A stretch of DNA of 64,000 bases from Bacteroidota bacterium (GTDB taxonomy: Bacteria > Bacteroidota > Bacteroidia > Chitinophagales > Chitinophagaceae), in contig JAFAGI010000012.1 of NCBI GenBank assembly GCA_023422835.1, positions 434,001 through 498,000 of the forward strand. The letters are read 5' to 3'. The notes beneath the pieces were generated by a model. It did not search any database and was not told the origin of the DNA. It saw only the letters and a program-made list of their open reading frames with translations. Shown one piece after another: positions 45,083 to 54,616 of the stretch; position 1 is the first letter of the stretch; the number at the start of each line of letters is the position of its first letter. Both the position numbers and the translations under genes were made by a program.

Positions 45083-48000
45083 TTATTGTTTTACTAATGG
45101 CAGGCTCACGTAAAAGGTAGTGCCAACGCGGGGGATACTCTCAAACCAGATGCGGCCTTTGGCATTCTCAACGATACCCTTGCTGATGGCAAGACCCAAG
45201 CCTGTACCGGAAGACTTCGTGGTGAAATTCGGTACAAAAATACGCTTGGCCTTTTCTTCATCAATGCCCATGCCATAGTCATGTACAGACACAACCACAT
45301 TTTCACCATAATCCTGCATAATGATCTCAATAGAATTGTTTTCCTCTGCACTGCTGGCTTCAATGGCATTCTTGATGAGGTTGGTGAATAAGCGGGTAGT
45401 CTGTGATTTATCGAAGTAGATAAGGTCTTTACCACTTTTTTTATACACTATCTCATAATCGCTTTCCACAGAATACATTTTTACAAGGCTATCCAGCACT
45501 TCAGATATGTGGAATTCTTCCAGGCGCACATTGCCAATATTGGCGAACTGCCCGAAATCGCCTGCTATCAGTGCAAGCTGGTCTATTTGTTCAATGAGAG
45601 AGTCCGCAATTTTCTTAGACAACTCTTTGGATGATTCATCCCCGATATCAACCAATCTTTGCAGGAACTGCAGGTTCAGCTTCATGGGTGTGAGCGGGTT
45701 TTTAATCTCATGAGCTACCTGCCTGGCCATTTCCTGCCATGCGCCTTCACGCTCGGTTTTAGCCAGTTGCTGCACAGAAGCGTCGAGCTTGCGCACCATG
45801 CGGTTGTACTCATTGATCAGCGCACCCAGCTCATCGTTTTTTTCCCAGTATACTTCTTCATTTTCCTTACCGATATTGATCATTTTCATCCGGTCTTTGA
45901 GTACGGAGAAGGAGTTGAGTATCCTTTGTGTGAGGAATACAGACAATACACCTGCCAGCAGAAACACCAGCGCCGTAAGAATAATGATGATGGTAATGAA
46001 CGAAGAAATATTTTTATTAAGCTGGCTCTGTGAGTTAAGGAACGGGATATTGAGATAGCCCATATCTACTCCACGCAACTGCAGTGGCGCATAGCCGCTC
46101 AAAAAGCGGAAAGAACCTATCTGTTCGTTCTGGTAAAAGTCTTTTTTGAAATTTACGCGCATCTGGTTGTATGCTACGGGATGCATCTGGCTGCTCAATA
46201 TCTTACGGTTGTAAATATAGGGTTGAGAGGTGGTCACTATCTTGCCGGAAGTATCGTAATAATTAATGTTTTCATTGCTCACAGAAGCCATCCTCATTAT
46301 TTCTGCCGTAATGAATTCATTAAACTCTTCCTGCGAAGGTACCGGCTTATCGAGCCCGAAAATGATCCTTGCATCAAACTCAATTTCTTTGATAAAACGG
46401 TTGATAACGCTATGCAGCCTGTTGACGTTTTCTTTTTCAAAATTTAGTATAAAGAAAGATATGGTAGAGCCGCCGATAAGTACAAAGGAGAACAAGCTTA
46501 CAAAAATAATGGCCGTGTACACCTGCGTGCGCATGGATAGCTGTACCTTCTGCACAATGGCTTTCTTCCGGAAACGGGATTCTATCAGGAAATACAATAA
46601 GTTGATGAGTAAAATAGAAACCATGCAAAAGCCCAGCAGGTAAGAGAACATGGCAATGAATTCAAACAGCACACCATTTCTTTTTACGATCACTATCATC
46701 TTATTGTTGCCTGCATTGTACCAGTATTGGTTGCCGTTAAAATCGGACACCACCACCAATTCTTCTACCGGGAAAGGCGACGGGTCAATGGTATCGGGAA
46801 AATCATAGTCCGTGCTCTCATGTACAATGCGCCTGTTTTTGTATATGGCAATATAATAATTGTTGGCAAGCGTTTCCATGTTATCTGTTTCTGCAAGTAA
46901 CTGCAGGTACAGGTTATTGTCCATATACTCTTTGGGCGTAATGGTCAAATACAGGTAACCGGCGCTGTCTTTATCGTTGCTCACAAATTCGTTCCTGTAA
47001 ATAAAAGCGTTGGTTCCCGAGTCAGACTCATTATAGAAAAGGTCGCGTACACTGATCTCCAGGCTTTTGCTGATCACAGAATCAAGCTCGGCCTTTGACA
47101 GATCATTGTTATTGAACAGCGGCTCTACGGCTGAATTGAATGTATAGATGCCTATATCAAAATTATTGAGGTAGGCAGAAAAGTTGTTTACGTAAAGGCT
47201 GTCTTTGATAAAGCGGTTCTGCAACGAATCTTTAAAGCGGTAAAAATCTTTTTTATGAAAAAATGTGTTGAGCTCTTCAATACTCAGGGTCAACAAGTTT
47301 TGATCGGTATTGATAGATTTGTAGGATAAATTTTCTGCAATATTTTTTACTTTCTTTTCCTCAAGCACATCACTTTCTTTCAGCAGGAATGTTGTCGAGA
47401 ATGAAAAGAATATTACCCAGAATAAAAAATAGGGAGAACGTATAAGCCGCGATTCAAAGTCATTAATTTTATAATGTACAAATATTATATAGCCGATAAG
47501 CCACACCATCATGCCAAGCTGTACGTATATACTAATGGTATTTGTAAAACCAAATAATATTATTATGCTCAGAGTTGATGCAATGGCTAATTTTTGCCAT
47601 AACGGTATGCCCATCTGGTTGGCAGGCTGCATTAAAATGTAGGTAAGGTTGTAGTAGATCAGTATCAGTACCGAAACAATAAAAAATGCCGCAGCCGTGT
47701 ACTTATTAAGCTCAAAGAAATTGATCACGTTAAACGGTATGCCCGAATCTACTACGAGGCTGCGTATAATGCTAAATACAAAAAATGAAAAAATAATAAA
47801 TCCAGTGAAGAATACATAACTGAGGATGAGGTTCTTCTTCCTGTCGCCTTCTGTATAAAGATTATAATCGTACCGGTAGCGGATAAACTTGGTAATCCAT
47901 AAGGTAAGCAAAGAATTGATCATCAGCGCCCCCAGAGAAGGATGCAGCGCGCTGGAAGCATAAATAGCAGGATTGAATAATTCAAACTGCCTGAAGAAAA

Positions 48001-48805
48001 ATGGGAATGGCACAAAATAAGAAAAACCGCGCAAGATCAATAAGCTCGCCACCAACAGCAGGAAACCTGTTTTAAACCCTTTCCTTTCTGTAACATCCAG
48101 GATGAAGTAATTGAGAAACAACAGGCAAAAAATTACCGCTATTGCTTTTAAGATGCCCTCAGACAAGGGCATGCGCGGCTTGGCATCAGGATCAATTTTA
48201 TCTATATAAAAAAGCTTTTCGCCTTTGGAGTTTACCACAGGAATGCCGCCGCCTGCACTGATGTCGTAATACTTGCTGATATTTTTATCGGCAATGAACG
48301 TATTCTTCAGGTACTTATTCTCGAAAAAATATTTTGATTTAACGGGGATCATCCCGGCTGCTATAAATGTATTACTATCAAGCCTTATGGTCTTTTTGAT
48401 TAACTCATAGCTGCCGTTGGTATGCTCTACGAAATAACTGCCATCGCGGTAATTAAGCTCTTCGGGAAAAACCTCCATATCGAACCGGCTCCAGAAAATA
48501 TGTTTCAGAGACGAGTCTTTGAGCATTTTGTAAATGTAAATACCGCTGGGGCTATTGTATAGATTCAGCGCTGATTTATCGGCATGCTCATCTACCAGCG
48601 TTGTAAATACAGAAAGGTTGTTGGTGAGGTTTTCAAAACCCTTTTCCTGCACATGCAGAAATTTTTCCAGGGTACTTTTTACTTCCAGCGGGGTATTGTT
48701 GTAGTTGAAGTAGTTGCCCACCACAAACGACAATGTATAAAACCAGGCAGCGATAATAAGTATGTACCCGTTCTTATAAATTAAGCGTTTGTAAAAGTTC
48801 TTCAT
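45083..48805 (-). CDS. Large NtrY-like sensor histidine kinase
   Basis: A 1240-residue membrane kinase. After one N-terminal helix and a periplasmic region (about 35-210) come seven or so membrane helices (about 220-460), a second extracytoplasmic domain (about 480-720), more helices, a third sensor region, a HAMP domain near 955-1010 and the kinase core. The phosphorylated histidine is in QVAHEIKNPLTPMK (about 1033), the N box in LFTNLIKNAIEAS, and the G boxes in DYGMGIDEEKA and SSGTGLGLAIS. HEIKNPLTP is typical of NtrY kinases. No response regulator is adjacent. The multi-domain sensor suggests an envelope or redox signal, unknown. Confidence 0.9.
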   Translation of the reverse strand: MKNFYKRLIYKNGYILIIAAWFYTLSFVVGNYFNYNNTPLEVKSTLEKFLHVQEKGFENLTNNLSVFTTLVDEHADKSALNLYNSPSGIYIYKMLKDSSLKHIFWSRFDMEVFPEELNYRDGSYFVEHTNGSYELIKKTIRLDSNTFIAAGMIPVKSKYFFENKYLKNTFIADKNISKYYDISAGGGIPVVNSKGEKLFYIDKIDPDAKPRMPLSEGILKAIAVIFCLLFLNYFILDVTERKGFKTGFLLLVASLLILRGFSYFVPFPFFFRQFELFNPAIYASSALHPSLGALMINSLLTLWITKFIRYRYDYNLYTEGDRKKNLILSYVFFTGFIIFSFFVFSIIRSLVVDSGIPFNVINFFELNKYTAAAFFIVSVLILIYYNLTYILMQPANQMGIPLWQKLAIASTLSIIILFGFTNTISIYVQLGMMVWLIGYIIFVHYKINDFESRLIRSPYFLFWVIFFSFSTTFLLKESDVLEEKKVKNIAENLSYKSINTDQNLLTLSIEELNTFFHKKDFYRFKDSLQNRFIKDSLYVNNFSAYLNNFDIGIYTFNSAVEPLFNNNDLSKAELDSVISKSLEISVRDLFYNESDSGTNAFIYRNEFVSNDKDSAGYLYLTITPKEYMDNNLYLQLLAETDNMETLANNYYIAIYKNRRIVHESTDYDFPDTIDPSPFPVEELVVVSDFNGNQYWYNAGNNKMIVIVKRNGVLFEFIAMFSYLLGFCMVSILLINLLYFLIESRFRKKAIVQKVQLSMRTQVYTAIIFVSLFSFVLIGGSTISFFILNFEKENVNRLHSVINRFIKEIEFDARIIFGLDKPVPSQEEFNEFITAEIMRMASVSNENINYYDTSGKIVTTSQPYIYNRKILSSQMHPVAYNQMRVNFKKDFYQNEQIGSFRFLSGYAPLQLRGVDMGYLNIPFLNSQSQLNKNISSFITIIIILTALVFLLAGVLSVFLTQRILNSFSVLKDRMKMINIGKENEEVYWEKNDELGALINEYNRMVRKLDASVQQLAKTEREGAWQEMARQVAHEIKNPLTPMKLNLQFLQRLVDIGDESSKELSKKIADSLIEQIDQLALIAGDFGQFANIGNVRLEEFHISEVLDSLVKMYSVESDYEIVYKKSGKDLIYFDKSQTTRLFTNLIKNAIEASSAEENNSIEIIMQDYGENVVVSVHDYGMGIDEEKAKRIFVPNFTTKSSGTGLGLAISKGIVENAKGRIWFESIPRVGTTFYVSLPLVKQ

Positions 48806-48813
48806 TTAAAAAA

Positions 48814-49605
48814 TCAGATCTTGCCAGGTTGAATGTTTTTGGCTTTGTTCCACAAATTATCCATTTCATTCAGTGTCATATCTGCCAGCTGCAAACCCTT
48901 ATCTTTTGCCAGGCTTTCCATAACACTAAAACGATGCTTGAATTTTTTGTTGGTCATCTCCAAAGCGCTTTCTGCATCTACATTCAAAAACCGTGCATAG
49001 TTTACCAGGCTGAACAGCAAATCGCCAAATTCTTCCTCAATTTTATGCTGAGCTGCTTCATTTTCAGCCTGTTTTAGCTCCTTAACTTCTTCTTCAACTT
49101 TTTCCCACACCTGCAATTTATTTTCCCACTCAAAACCTACCTGTCTTGCTTTCTCCTGCATGCGTGCAGCTTTTATCATAGCCGGAAGGGATACGGGAAC
49201 CCCGGCCAGCACAGAACGCTTGCCTTCGGCAAGCTTTATTTTTTGCCAGTTTCTTTTTACATCTTCTTGATCTTTTACTTCTGTATCTGCATAAATATGC
49301 GGATGCCGTTCGATCATTTTTTCTGCAATGCCATCAATCACGTCGCCAATAGTGAACTTATCTTCTTCTTTCGCTATACGTGCATAAAATAATATATGCA
49401 GCAATATATCTCCGAGCTCTTCTTTTATTTCAGACCAGTTTTCATTAAGAATGCCATCGCCCAGCTCATACATTTCTTCAATGGTCATGGAGCGAAGCGT
49501 GTGGATGGTCTGCTGCTGATCCCAGGGACACTGCTCTCTCAGCTCATCCATAATACGGACTAGCCCGTTGAATTTTTCCCCGATCGTATGGTTTGTAGCA
49601 GACAT
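48814..49605 (-). CDS. mazG: Nucleoside triphosphate pyrophosphohydrolase MazG
   Basis: A 263-residue MazG from ATG at 49605 (MSATNHTIGEKFNGLVRIMD). A TTG at 49614 inside the lysC end is less likely. Two MazG folds are present: CPWDQQQTIHTLRSMTIEEMYEL with SEIKEELGDILLHILFYARI (EExxE and ExxD metal ligands), and a second copy with EEEFGDLLFSLVNYARF. It hydrolyses dNTPs or NTPs to monophosphates and guards against damaged nucleotides and excess ppGpp signalling. It starts 1 base after lysC, so the two are co-transcribed. Confidence 0.93.
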   Translation of the reverse strand: MSATNHTIGEKFNGLVRIMDELREQCPWDQQQTIHTLRSMTIEEMYELGDGILNENWSEIKEELGDILLHILFYARIAKEEDKFTIGDVIDGIAEKMIERHPHIYADTEVKDQEDVKRNWQKIKLAEGKRSVLAGVPVSLPAMIKAARMQEKARQVGFEWENKLQVWEKVEEEVKELKQAENEAAQHKIEEEFGDLLFSLVNYARFLNVDAESALEMTNKKFKHRFSVMESLAKDKGLQLADMTLNEMDNLWNKAKNIQPGKI

Positions 49606-49606
49606 G

Positions 49607-50923
49607 TTATGCAAAAATACCCGCGTTGATTCTTCTGAGCATATCTTCTTTATACTCTTTGCTCACCAGGAAAGAAATGTTGTGCCTGCTGCCTCCATAG
49701 CTGATCATGCGAACAGGAATGTTCTCAATGGAACTGAATAATTTAGCCAGCAGGTGATTACTCTCGATAATTTTATTGCCTACGATGGAAACAATGGTCA
49801 TATCCCCGTCTACCTCTACCGATCCAAAGGGCTGAAGCTCTGTAATGATCTCTTTTAAATATGCATCTGAATCGATGGTGAGAGAAACCGCCACCTCCGA
49901 AGTAGTGATCATGTCTATGGGTGTGCGGTATTTTTCAAACACCTCAAATATTTTTCTGAGGAAACCGTAAGCTAACAGCATTCGGCTGCTCTTTACTTTG
50001 ATGGCGATGATGCCGTCTTTGGCAGCCACGGCCTTGGCGCCGGTATCTTCCACGCTTTGTTGTATGGTAGTACCTTTGGCCGCCGGCTCCATGGTGTTTA
50101 GCAATTTCACGGGTACATGCGACAATTGCGCTGGCCAGATACAGGTGGGGTGCAAGATTTTCGCACCAAAATACGCCAACTCGGCCGCCTCGTCGAAGCT
50201 CAGTTTTTCAATAGCATGTGTTGCTTCCACTATACGTGGATCATTGTTGTGCATGCCGTCAATGTCGGTCCAGATCTCACATACAGAAGCGCTGCCGGCC
50301 GCTGCAATCAGCGATGCGGTATAGTCGCTGCCGCCGCGCTTCAGGTTGTCTACTTCGCCGCGGTGGTTTCGGCAGATGTAGCCTTGCGTTACAAATATTT
50401 TGGTGCCGCTGTGTTTGTTCAGCAACTTGTTGAGGTTGGTTTTAATAAAGTTCAGGTCAGGCTCTTCGTTGGCGTCTATGCGCATAAATTCCAACGCCGG
50501 CAACAGCAGGTGGTCTATTTTGTTTTCGTTGAGGTAAACGCTGAACAACTTGGTGCTCATTAATTCACCCTGCGCCAGGATGTCTTTGCTTAATGCATCG
50601 CTGTAAGATATTTTTAAAATAATGTTCAGGAACTCAAAATGCTCTGATACCACATCGTTTGCTTTCTGCCTGTAAAGGTCATGCTGCACCAGTTCTGTAA
50701 CAAAATTGCGGTAATGCTTCTCCAGCGCGTCAATCTTTTCCTTGGCTGCTTCCTTGTTGGTTTTTGCCAGCAGCTCGCTGATCTCCACCAGTGCATTGGT
50801 GGTGCCACTAAGTGCACTCAGCACAATAATTTTATCTTCGTTGTCGCGGGTGGCCAACTCTGCAACCTGGCGCATGCGCTCTGGCCTGCCTACACTTGTA
50901 CCACCGAATTTCATTACTTTCAT
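49607..50923 (-). CDS. lysC: Aspartate kinase
   Basis: A 438-residue aspartokinase from ATG at 50923 (MKVMKFGGTSVGRPERM). An in-frame TTG or other start at 50956 would run into the leader repeat. KFGGTSV binds ATP and aspartate; GGSDYTASLIAAA and EIWTDIDG complete the kinase domain; two ACT domains (from about residue 300) give feedback control by lysine or threonine. It phosphorylates aspartate in the first step to lysine, threonine and methionine. No homoserine dehydrogenase domain is fused. The palindromic leader copy C sits directly upstream, with the shared block ending about 15 bases before the ATG. Confidence 0.95.
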   Translation of the reverse strand: MKVMKFGGTSVGRPERMRQVAELATRDNEDKIIVLSALSGTTNALVEISELLAKTNKEAAKEKIDALEKHYRNFVTELVQHDLYRQKANDVVSEHFEFLNIILKISYSDALSKDILAQGELMSTKLFSVYLNENKIDHLLLPALEFMRIDANEEPDLNFIKTNLNKLLNKHSGTKIFVTQGYICRNHRGEVDNLKRGGSDYTASLIAAAGSASVCEIWTDIDGMHNNDPRIVEATHAIEKLSFDEAAELAYFGAKILHPTCIWPAQLSHVPVKLLNTMEPAAKGTTIQQSVEDTGAKAVAAKDGIIAIKVKSSRMLLAYGFLRKIFEVFEKYRTPIDMITTSEVAVSLTIDSDAYLKEIITELQPFGSVEVDGDMTIVSIVGNKIIESNHLLAKLFSSIENIPVRMISYGGSRHNISFLVSKEYKEDMLRRINAGIFA

Positions 50924-50938
50924 GTGTGTATAATTAAT

Positions 50939-51076
50939 TTTTTCAGTTTGCCACATGGAATAACCAGCTTTTTGGTTATTCCATGTGTATTTATTTATTT
51001 TTTCTTTATGGTCGCATGGAATAGCCTTTATTCAGTCGCGGTTGGCATGCACTTTTTGCTTATGGCTATTTCATAT
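50939..51076 (-). repeat. Palindromic leader element, copy C (two units)
   Basis: In the lysC direction, unit 1 begins ATGAAATAGCC (ATG at 51074) and closes with GGCTATTCCATGCGACC. Unit 2 is a nearly bare hairpin, CACATGGAATAACC with GGTTATTCCATGTG (14 perfect pairs, ATG at 50984), and the block GGCAAACTGAAAAAA follows before the lysC start at 50923. Relative to copies A and B, unit 2 has lost its apical part. The rest of the gap to 51216 shows no gene. Confidence 0.85.
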
Positions 51077-51216
51077 GTATGTATTTATTGTTTTTCAGTT
51101 GCTCCCGATAGTTATTTGATTTGCGCGAATATAAACCATCGGAAAATAAAAACAGTATCACAAATGCTGTTTTTATTATGAGGCAAGAAAAAACTTTGTT
51201 ATCCGAACTTTACCGT

Positions 51217-52296
51217 TCAGATAAAATCTACATTGAACTTACCGGACAGCTTTTGCAGGTCTTCGTATACACTGTTCATGAGCGGTATTCCCGCCTGCAA
51301 CCTCATGTTCTCAGACTCACGCTCCGGGTCGCCGGGTATTAACACTTTATCGTAACCTTCCACTGTTTGCGCCTGCCTGAACCTGTTGATCCAGTGGTCC
51401 ATTTCGGCTTTAAACTCCGCTGCAGGCCTGAAAGCATCTACCCGCATGGCGCCGAAAAAATGTCCTAATCCCTGGCCGGGCATATTTTCCGGCATTGGCA
51501 CATAAGCAGGGAAAGGCGGCACCCAGGGCCCGTAAGATGCGCCACTCAGCACACCGCAGAAAATATCTACCAGGCTGCCCAAGATGTAACCTTTGTGGCT
51601 GGAATGTTCAATATCGCTGCCAAGGGGCAGCATAGATCCGTTTTCTTTCAGGATGGCTGCGTTTGTTGTAGCTTTCCCTTCCATATCCTGCACCCAACCT
51701 TTGGGCGCTTCCTTTTCCTGGCGTTGCAAAATTTCCAGTTTGCCGTTGGATGCTGTGGTGGTAGCAAAATCACCGACAAAAGGCGGCTGTTCTCCCGCAG
51801 GTATGGCTACGGCTATGGGATTGGTTCCCAACATTCTTTCTTTGGAAAAAGTAGGCGCCACCAGCGCGCTTGCATTGGTCATAGATATGCCTATCATATC
51901 ATGCTCCAGCGCCATCATAGCGTGGTAGCCCGCAATACCGTAATGGTTGCTGTTTTTTACCGCCACCCACCCAGTGCCGGCAGTGGCAGCTTTTTGTATG
52001 GCTACCTGCATGGCAAAGGGGGCTACTACCAGCCCGAGCCCTGCATCTCCATCTAAAACTGCTGTCGAGGGTGTTTCGTGAATGATCTTTATCTGAGGAG
52101 ACGTATTTATACGGCCAGCTTCCCACAATCTTACATAACCGCTTAAGCGGGCCACGCCGTGGCTGTCAACACCGCGCAGATCTGCGCTCAGAAGGGTCAT
52201 TGTTGCCGTTTGTGCATCGGCCTTACTGCATCCCATCTTTTTGAAAACATCGCTTGTAAACCTTGACAGGTCTTTAAACTGAATCAATTTCTCCAT
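51217..52296 (-). CDS. Malate/L-lactate/ureidoglycolate dehydrogenase family oxidoreductase
   Basis: A 359-residue NAD(P)-dependent enzyme of the Ldh_2 family. DLRGVDSHGVARLSGYVRLWE carries the conserved HGV/R residues, and AAVAIPAGEQPPFVGDFATT-type sequence (NPIAVAIPAGEQP) forms the cofactor site. GHFFGAMRVDAFRP is near the C-terminus. Members reduce 2-oxo acids or oxidise ureidoglycolate, sulfolactate and similar compounds. The exact substrate is unclear. It stands alone between the lysC region and accC. Confidence 0.85.
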   Translation of the reverse strand: MEKLIQFKDLSRFTSDVFKKMGCSKADAQTATMTLLSADLRGVDSHGVARLSGYVRLWEAGRINTSPQIKIIHETPSTAVLDGDAGLGLVVAPFAMQVAIQKAATAGTGWVAVKNSNHYGIAGYHAMMALEHDMIGISMTNASALVAPTFSKERMLGTNPIAVAIPAGEQPPFVGDFATTTASNGKLEILQRQEKEAPKGWVQDMEGKATTNAAILKENGSMLPLGSDIEHSSHKGYILGSLVDIFCGVLSGASYGPWVPPFPAYVPMPENMPGQGLGHFFGAMRVDAFRPAAEFKAEMDHWINRFRQAQTVEGYDKVLIPGDPERESENMRLQAGIPLMNSVYEDLQKLSGKFNVDFI

Positions 52297-52591
52297 TGCT
52301 GCAAGGTAGGGAAAAAACTAAAATGAGCGTAGGCACTATACATCTAAACGCATAAATAAATATTTTCTGAAACGGGGATCCTTATACGGATCATGCTATG
52401 CGAGGAACTCAATGAACAGCGCCATCGTTCCTATGATTCAAACATACGGATTACAAATCCCGCGGTAAGGGTTCGCCATTTCAAATGCCGAACAGCAGAT
52501 TGAATTTCAGGATTTTTTTATTTATATAGATTTTCTCCTTTTTTGAATAATTCATCCTCTCCGGATTGACGATTAACTCTCTTTCTGCATT

Positions 52592-52635
52592 TTCCCACTT
52601 TCCACTTTAAATTATCAATTATCAATTGTCAATTA
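52592..52635. repeat. Second block of the AATTGACAATTGA-type repeat
   Basis: CCCACTTTCCACTTTAA followed by ATTATCAATTATCAATTGTC matches the words at 28271-28348. It ends 4 bases from the accC stop, just as the first block ends 5 bases from its gene. The preceding gap (52297-52591) shows no gene. Confidence 0.65.
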
Positions 52636-52639
52636 AAAA

Positions 52640-53983
52640 CTAAGGCTCCTTCGCTTCGAAAGTCTCCAGAAATTTCGTGGTAAAGTTACCTTTCTGGAAG
52701 TCTTCATTGCGCATGATCTGTTGTGCAAAAGGTATGGTGGTCTTTACCCCTTCTATCACAAATTCTCTTAAAGCGCGGCGCATTTTTTTGATGGCGTCTT
52801 CCCTTGTGCGGGCCACCACAATCAGCTTACCGATCATAGAGTCGTAATAAGGGGGTATCACATAGCCGGCATAAGCATGGCTGTCGACGCGTACTCCCTG
52901 GCCGCCGGGCGTATTAAATACTTTTATCTTGCCCGGGGATGGACGGAAATCGTGGAAAGGATCTTCTGCATTGATCCTTACTTCAATAGCATGCAGTTCG
53001 GGAATATAGTTATTGCCTGAAATTTTTTCACCCATCGCGATAAGTATCTGTTCCTTGATCAGGTCAAACTTGATCACTTCTTCGGTTACGCAATGCTCTA
53101 CCTGTACACGGGTGTTCATTTCCATAAAGTAGAAATTGCGGTCTTTATCTACCAGGAATTCTATAGTACCCAATCCTTCGTAATTGATGGCTGCTGCGGC
53201 TTTCACGGCAGCATCGCCCATTTTCTGCCGAAGCTCGGGCGTCATAAATGGTGATGGAGATTCTTCCACCAGCTTTTGGTGGCGCCTTTGAATGGAGCAG
53301 TCTCTCTCGCTCAGGTGGCACACATTACCATGCTGGTCGCCTGCAACCTGTATTTCTATGTGGCGAGGTTCCTGCACAAATTTTTCCATGTAAATGCCGT
53401 CATTCTTAAACGATGCGGCAGCTTCCTGTTTGGCAGCGTTATAGTTTCGTTCCATTTCCTCTTCTTTCCAAACCACACGCATGCCTTTGCCGCCCCCGCC
53501 TGCAGTAGCTTTAAGTATTACGGGGTAACCGATTTTTTTGGCAGAATCTATGGCGTGATCTACACTGCCCAGCAATCCTTCCACACCCGGCACCACCGGC
53601 ACGCCCGCGCGGATCATGGTTGCCTTTGCCGTATTCTTATCACCCATCTGGGAGATCATCTCCGGCGTGGGACCAATGAATTTTATATTGTGGTGCTGAC
53701 AGATCTGTGCAAAACGTGCATTCTCTGCCAGGAAACCGTATCCAGGGTGAATTGCATCTGCATTGGTAATTTCTGCTGCTGCAATAATGTGGGGAATGTT
53801 GAGGTAAGAATCTGAGCTATGCGGCTTACCGATGCAAACGGCTTCATCTGCGAAACGCACATGCAGGCTGTCTTTATCTGCCGTAGAGTAAACGGCTACC
53901 GTTTTTATGCCCATCTCGCGACAGGTCCTGATAATGCGCAGCGCAATTTCGCCACGATTGGCAATCAATATTTTATTGAACAT
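52640..53983 (-). CDS. accC: Acetyl-CoA carboxylase biotin carboxylase subunit
   Basis: A 447-residue biotin carboxylase. [21 protein letters not shown] opens the biotin carboxylase fold; [15 protein letters not shown] is the glycine-rich ATP-grasp loop; [16 protein letters not shown] contains catalytic Glu and Arg residues. It carboxylates biotin on AccB with bicarbonate and ATP, the first half-reaction of fatty-acid synthesis. It follows accB by 36 bases in the order efp-accB-accC. Confidence 0.96.
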   Translation of the reverse strand: MFNKILIANRGEIALRIIRTCREMGIKTVAVYSTADKDSLHVRFADEAVCIGKPHSSDSYLNIPHIIAAAEITNADAIHPGYGFLAENARFAQICQHHNIKFIGPTPEMISQMGDKNTAKATMIRAGVPVVPGVEGLLGSVDHAIDSAKKIGYPVILKATAGGGGKGMRVVWKEEEMERNYNAAKQEAAASFKNDGIYMEKFVQEPRHIEIQVAGDQHGNVCHLSERDCSIQRRHQKLVEESPSPFMTPELRQKMGDAAVKAAAAINYEGLGTIEFLVDKDRNFYFMEMNTRVQVEHCVTEEVIKFDLIKEQILIAMGEKISGNNYIPELHAIEVRINAEDPFHDFRPSPGKIKVFNTPGGQGVRVDSHAYAGYVIPPYYDSMIGKLIVVARTREDAIKKMRRALREFVIEGVKTTIPFAQQIMRNEDFQKGNFTTKFLETFEAKEP

Positions 53984-54019
53984 AATTTAATTGAGATAAG
54001 TAACCAAATAAATGAGCGA

Positions 54020-54511
54020 TTACGGTTCTACTAAGAATAAAGGCTGGTCATACTCTACGGGGCTTGCATCATCTACAAGCACTTTCACGATCTTGCCGGA
54101 GATTTCACTTTCAATTTCATTGAAAAGTTTCATTGCCTCTATCACACATACCGGCTGGCCTACCTCTACTTCGGAGCCAACTTCAACGAGCGCTGGTTTG
54201 TCAGGAGAGGCTCTCCTATAAAAAGTACCAATCATCGGGCTTTTGATGATGAGGTGGTTAGCGTTTGCCATGCTATCTTCCTGAGTTGCGGGCTTGGCGG
54301 CTTCCGGCTGGGCAGAGGCTGCGAGCTGCGGCTGTGCAGTTTGCGGCAACGATGGCTGCTGGGGCATGAAATATGCGGGGTTTGCAAACGTCTGGATATT
54401 TTCTTTCTTTTGTTTAATAGTAATTTTAAAGTCGCCCTGCTGGATTGACAATTCACCGATATTGCTTTTGTTTACCGACTTAATAAGATCCTGGATTTGT
54501 TTGTAGTCCAT
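54020..54511 (-). CDS. accB: Biotin carboxyl carrier protein
   Basis: A 163-residue BCCP. The C-terminal biotinyl domain contains VIEAMKLFNEIE with the biotin lysine at residue 128. The N-terminal part (DYKQIQDLIKSVNKSNIGELSIQ) is followed by a flexible Ala/Pro/Gln linker. It carries carboxybiotin between AccC and the carboxyltransferase, whose genes are not in this window. It sits between efp (105 bases upstream) and accC. Confidence 0.96.
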   Translation of the reverse strand: MDYKQIQDLIKSVNKSNIGELSIQQGDFKITIKQKKENIQTFANPAYFMPQQPSLPQTAQPQLAASAQPEAAKPATQEDSMANANHLIIKSPMIGTFYRRASPDKPALVEVGSEVEVGQPVCVIEAMKLFNEIESEISGKIVKVLVDDASPVEYDQPLFLVEP

Positions 54512-54616
54512 GGTTGTGAATTATTTTATGAATAATGTTTAATGATCCTATACAGCATCCTGCCCGTTTCCTGAAATGTGTTTTGGCTGCAGTTTCCAGG
54601 CCGGATGAAGCAAGCA

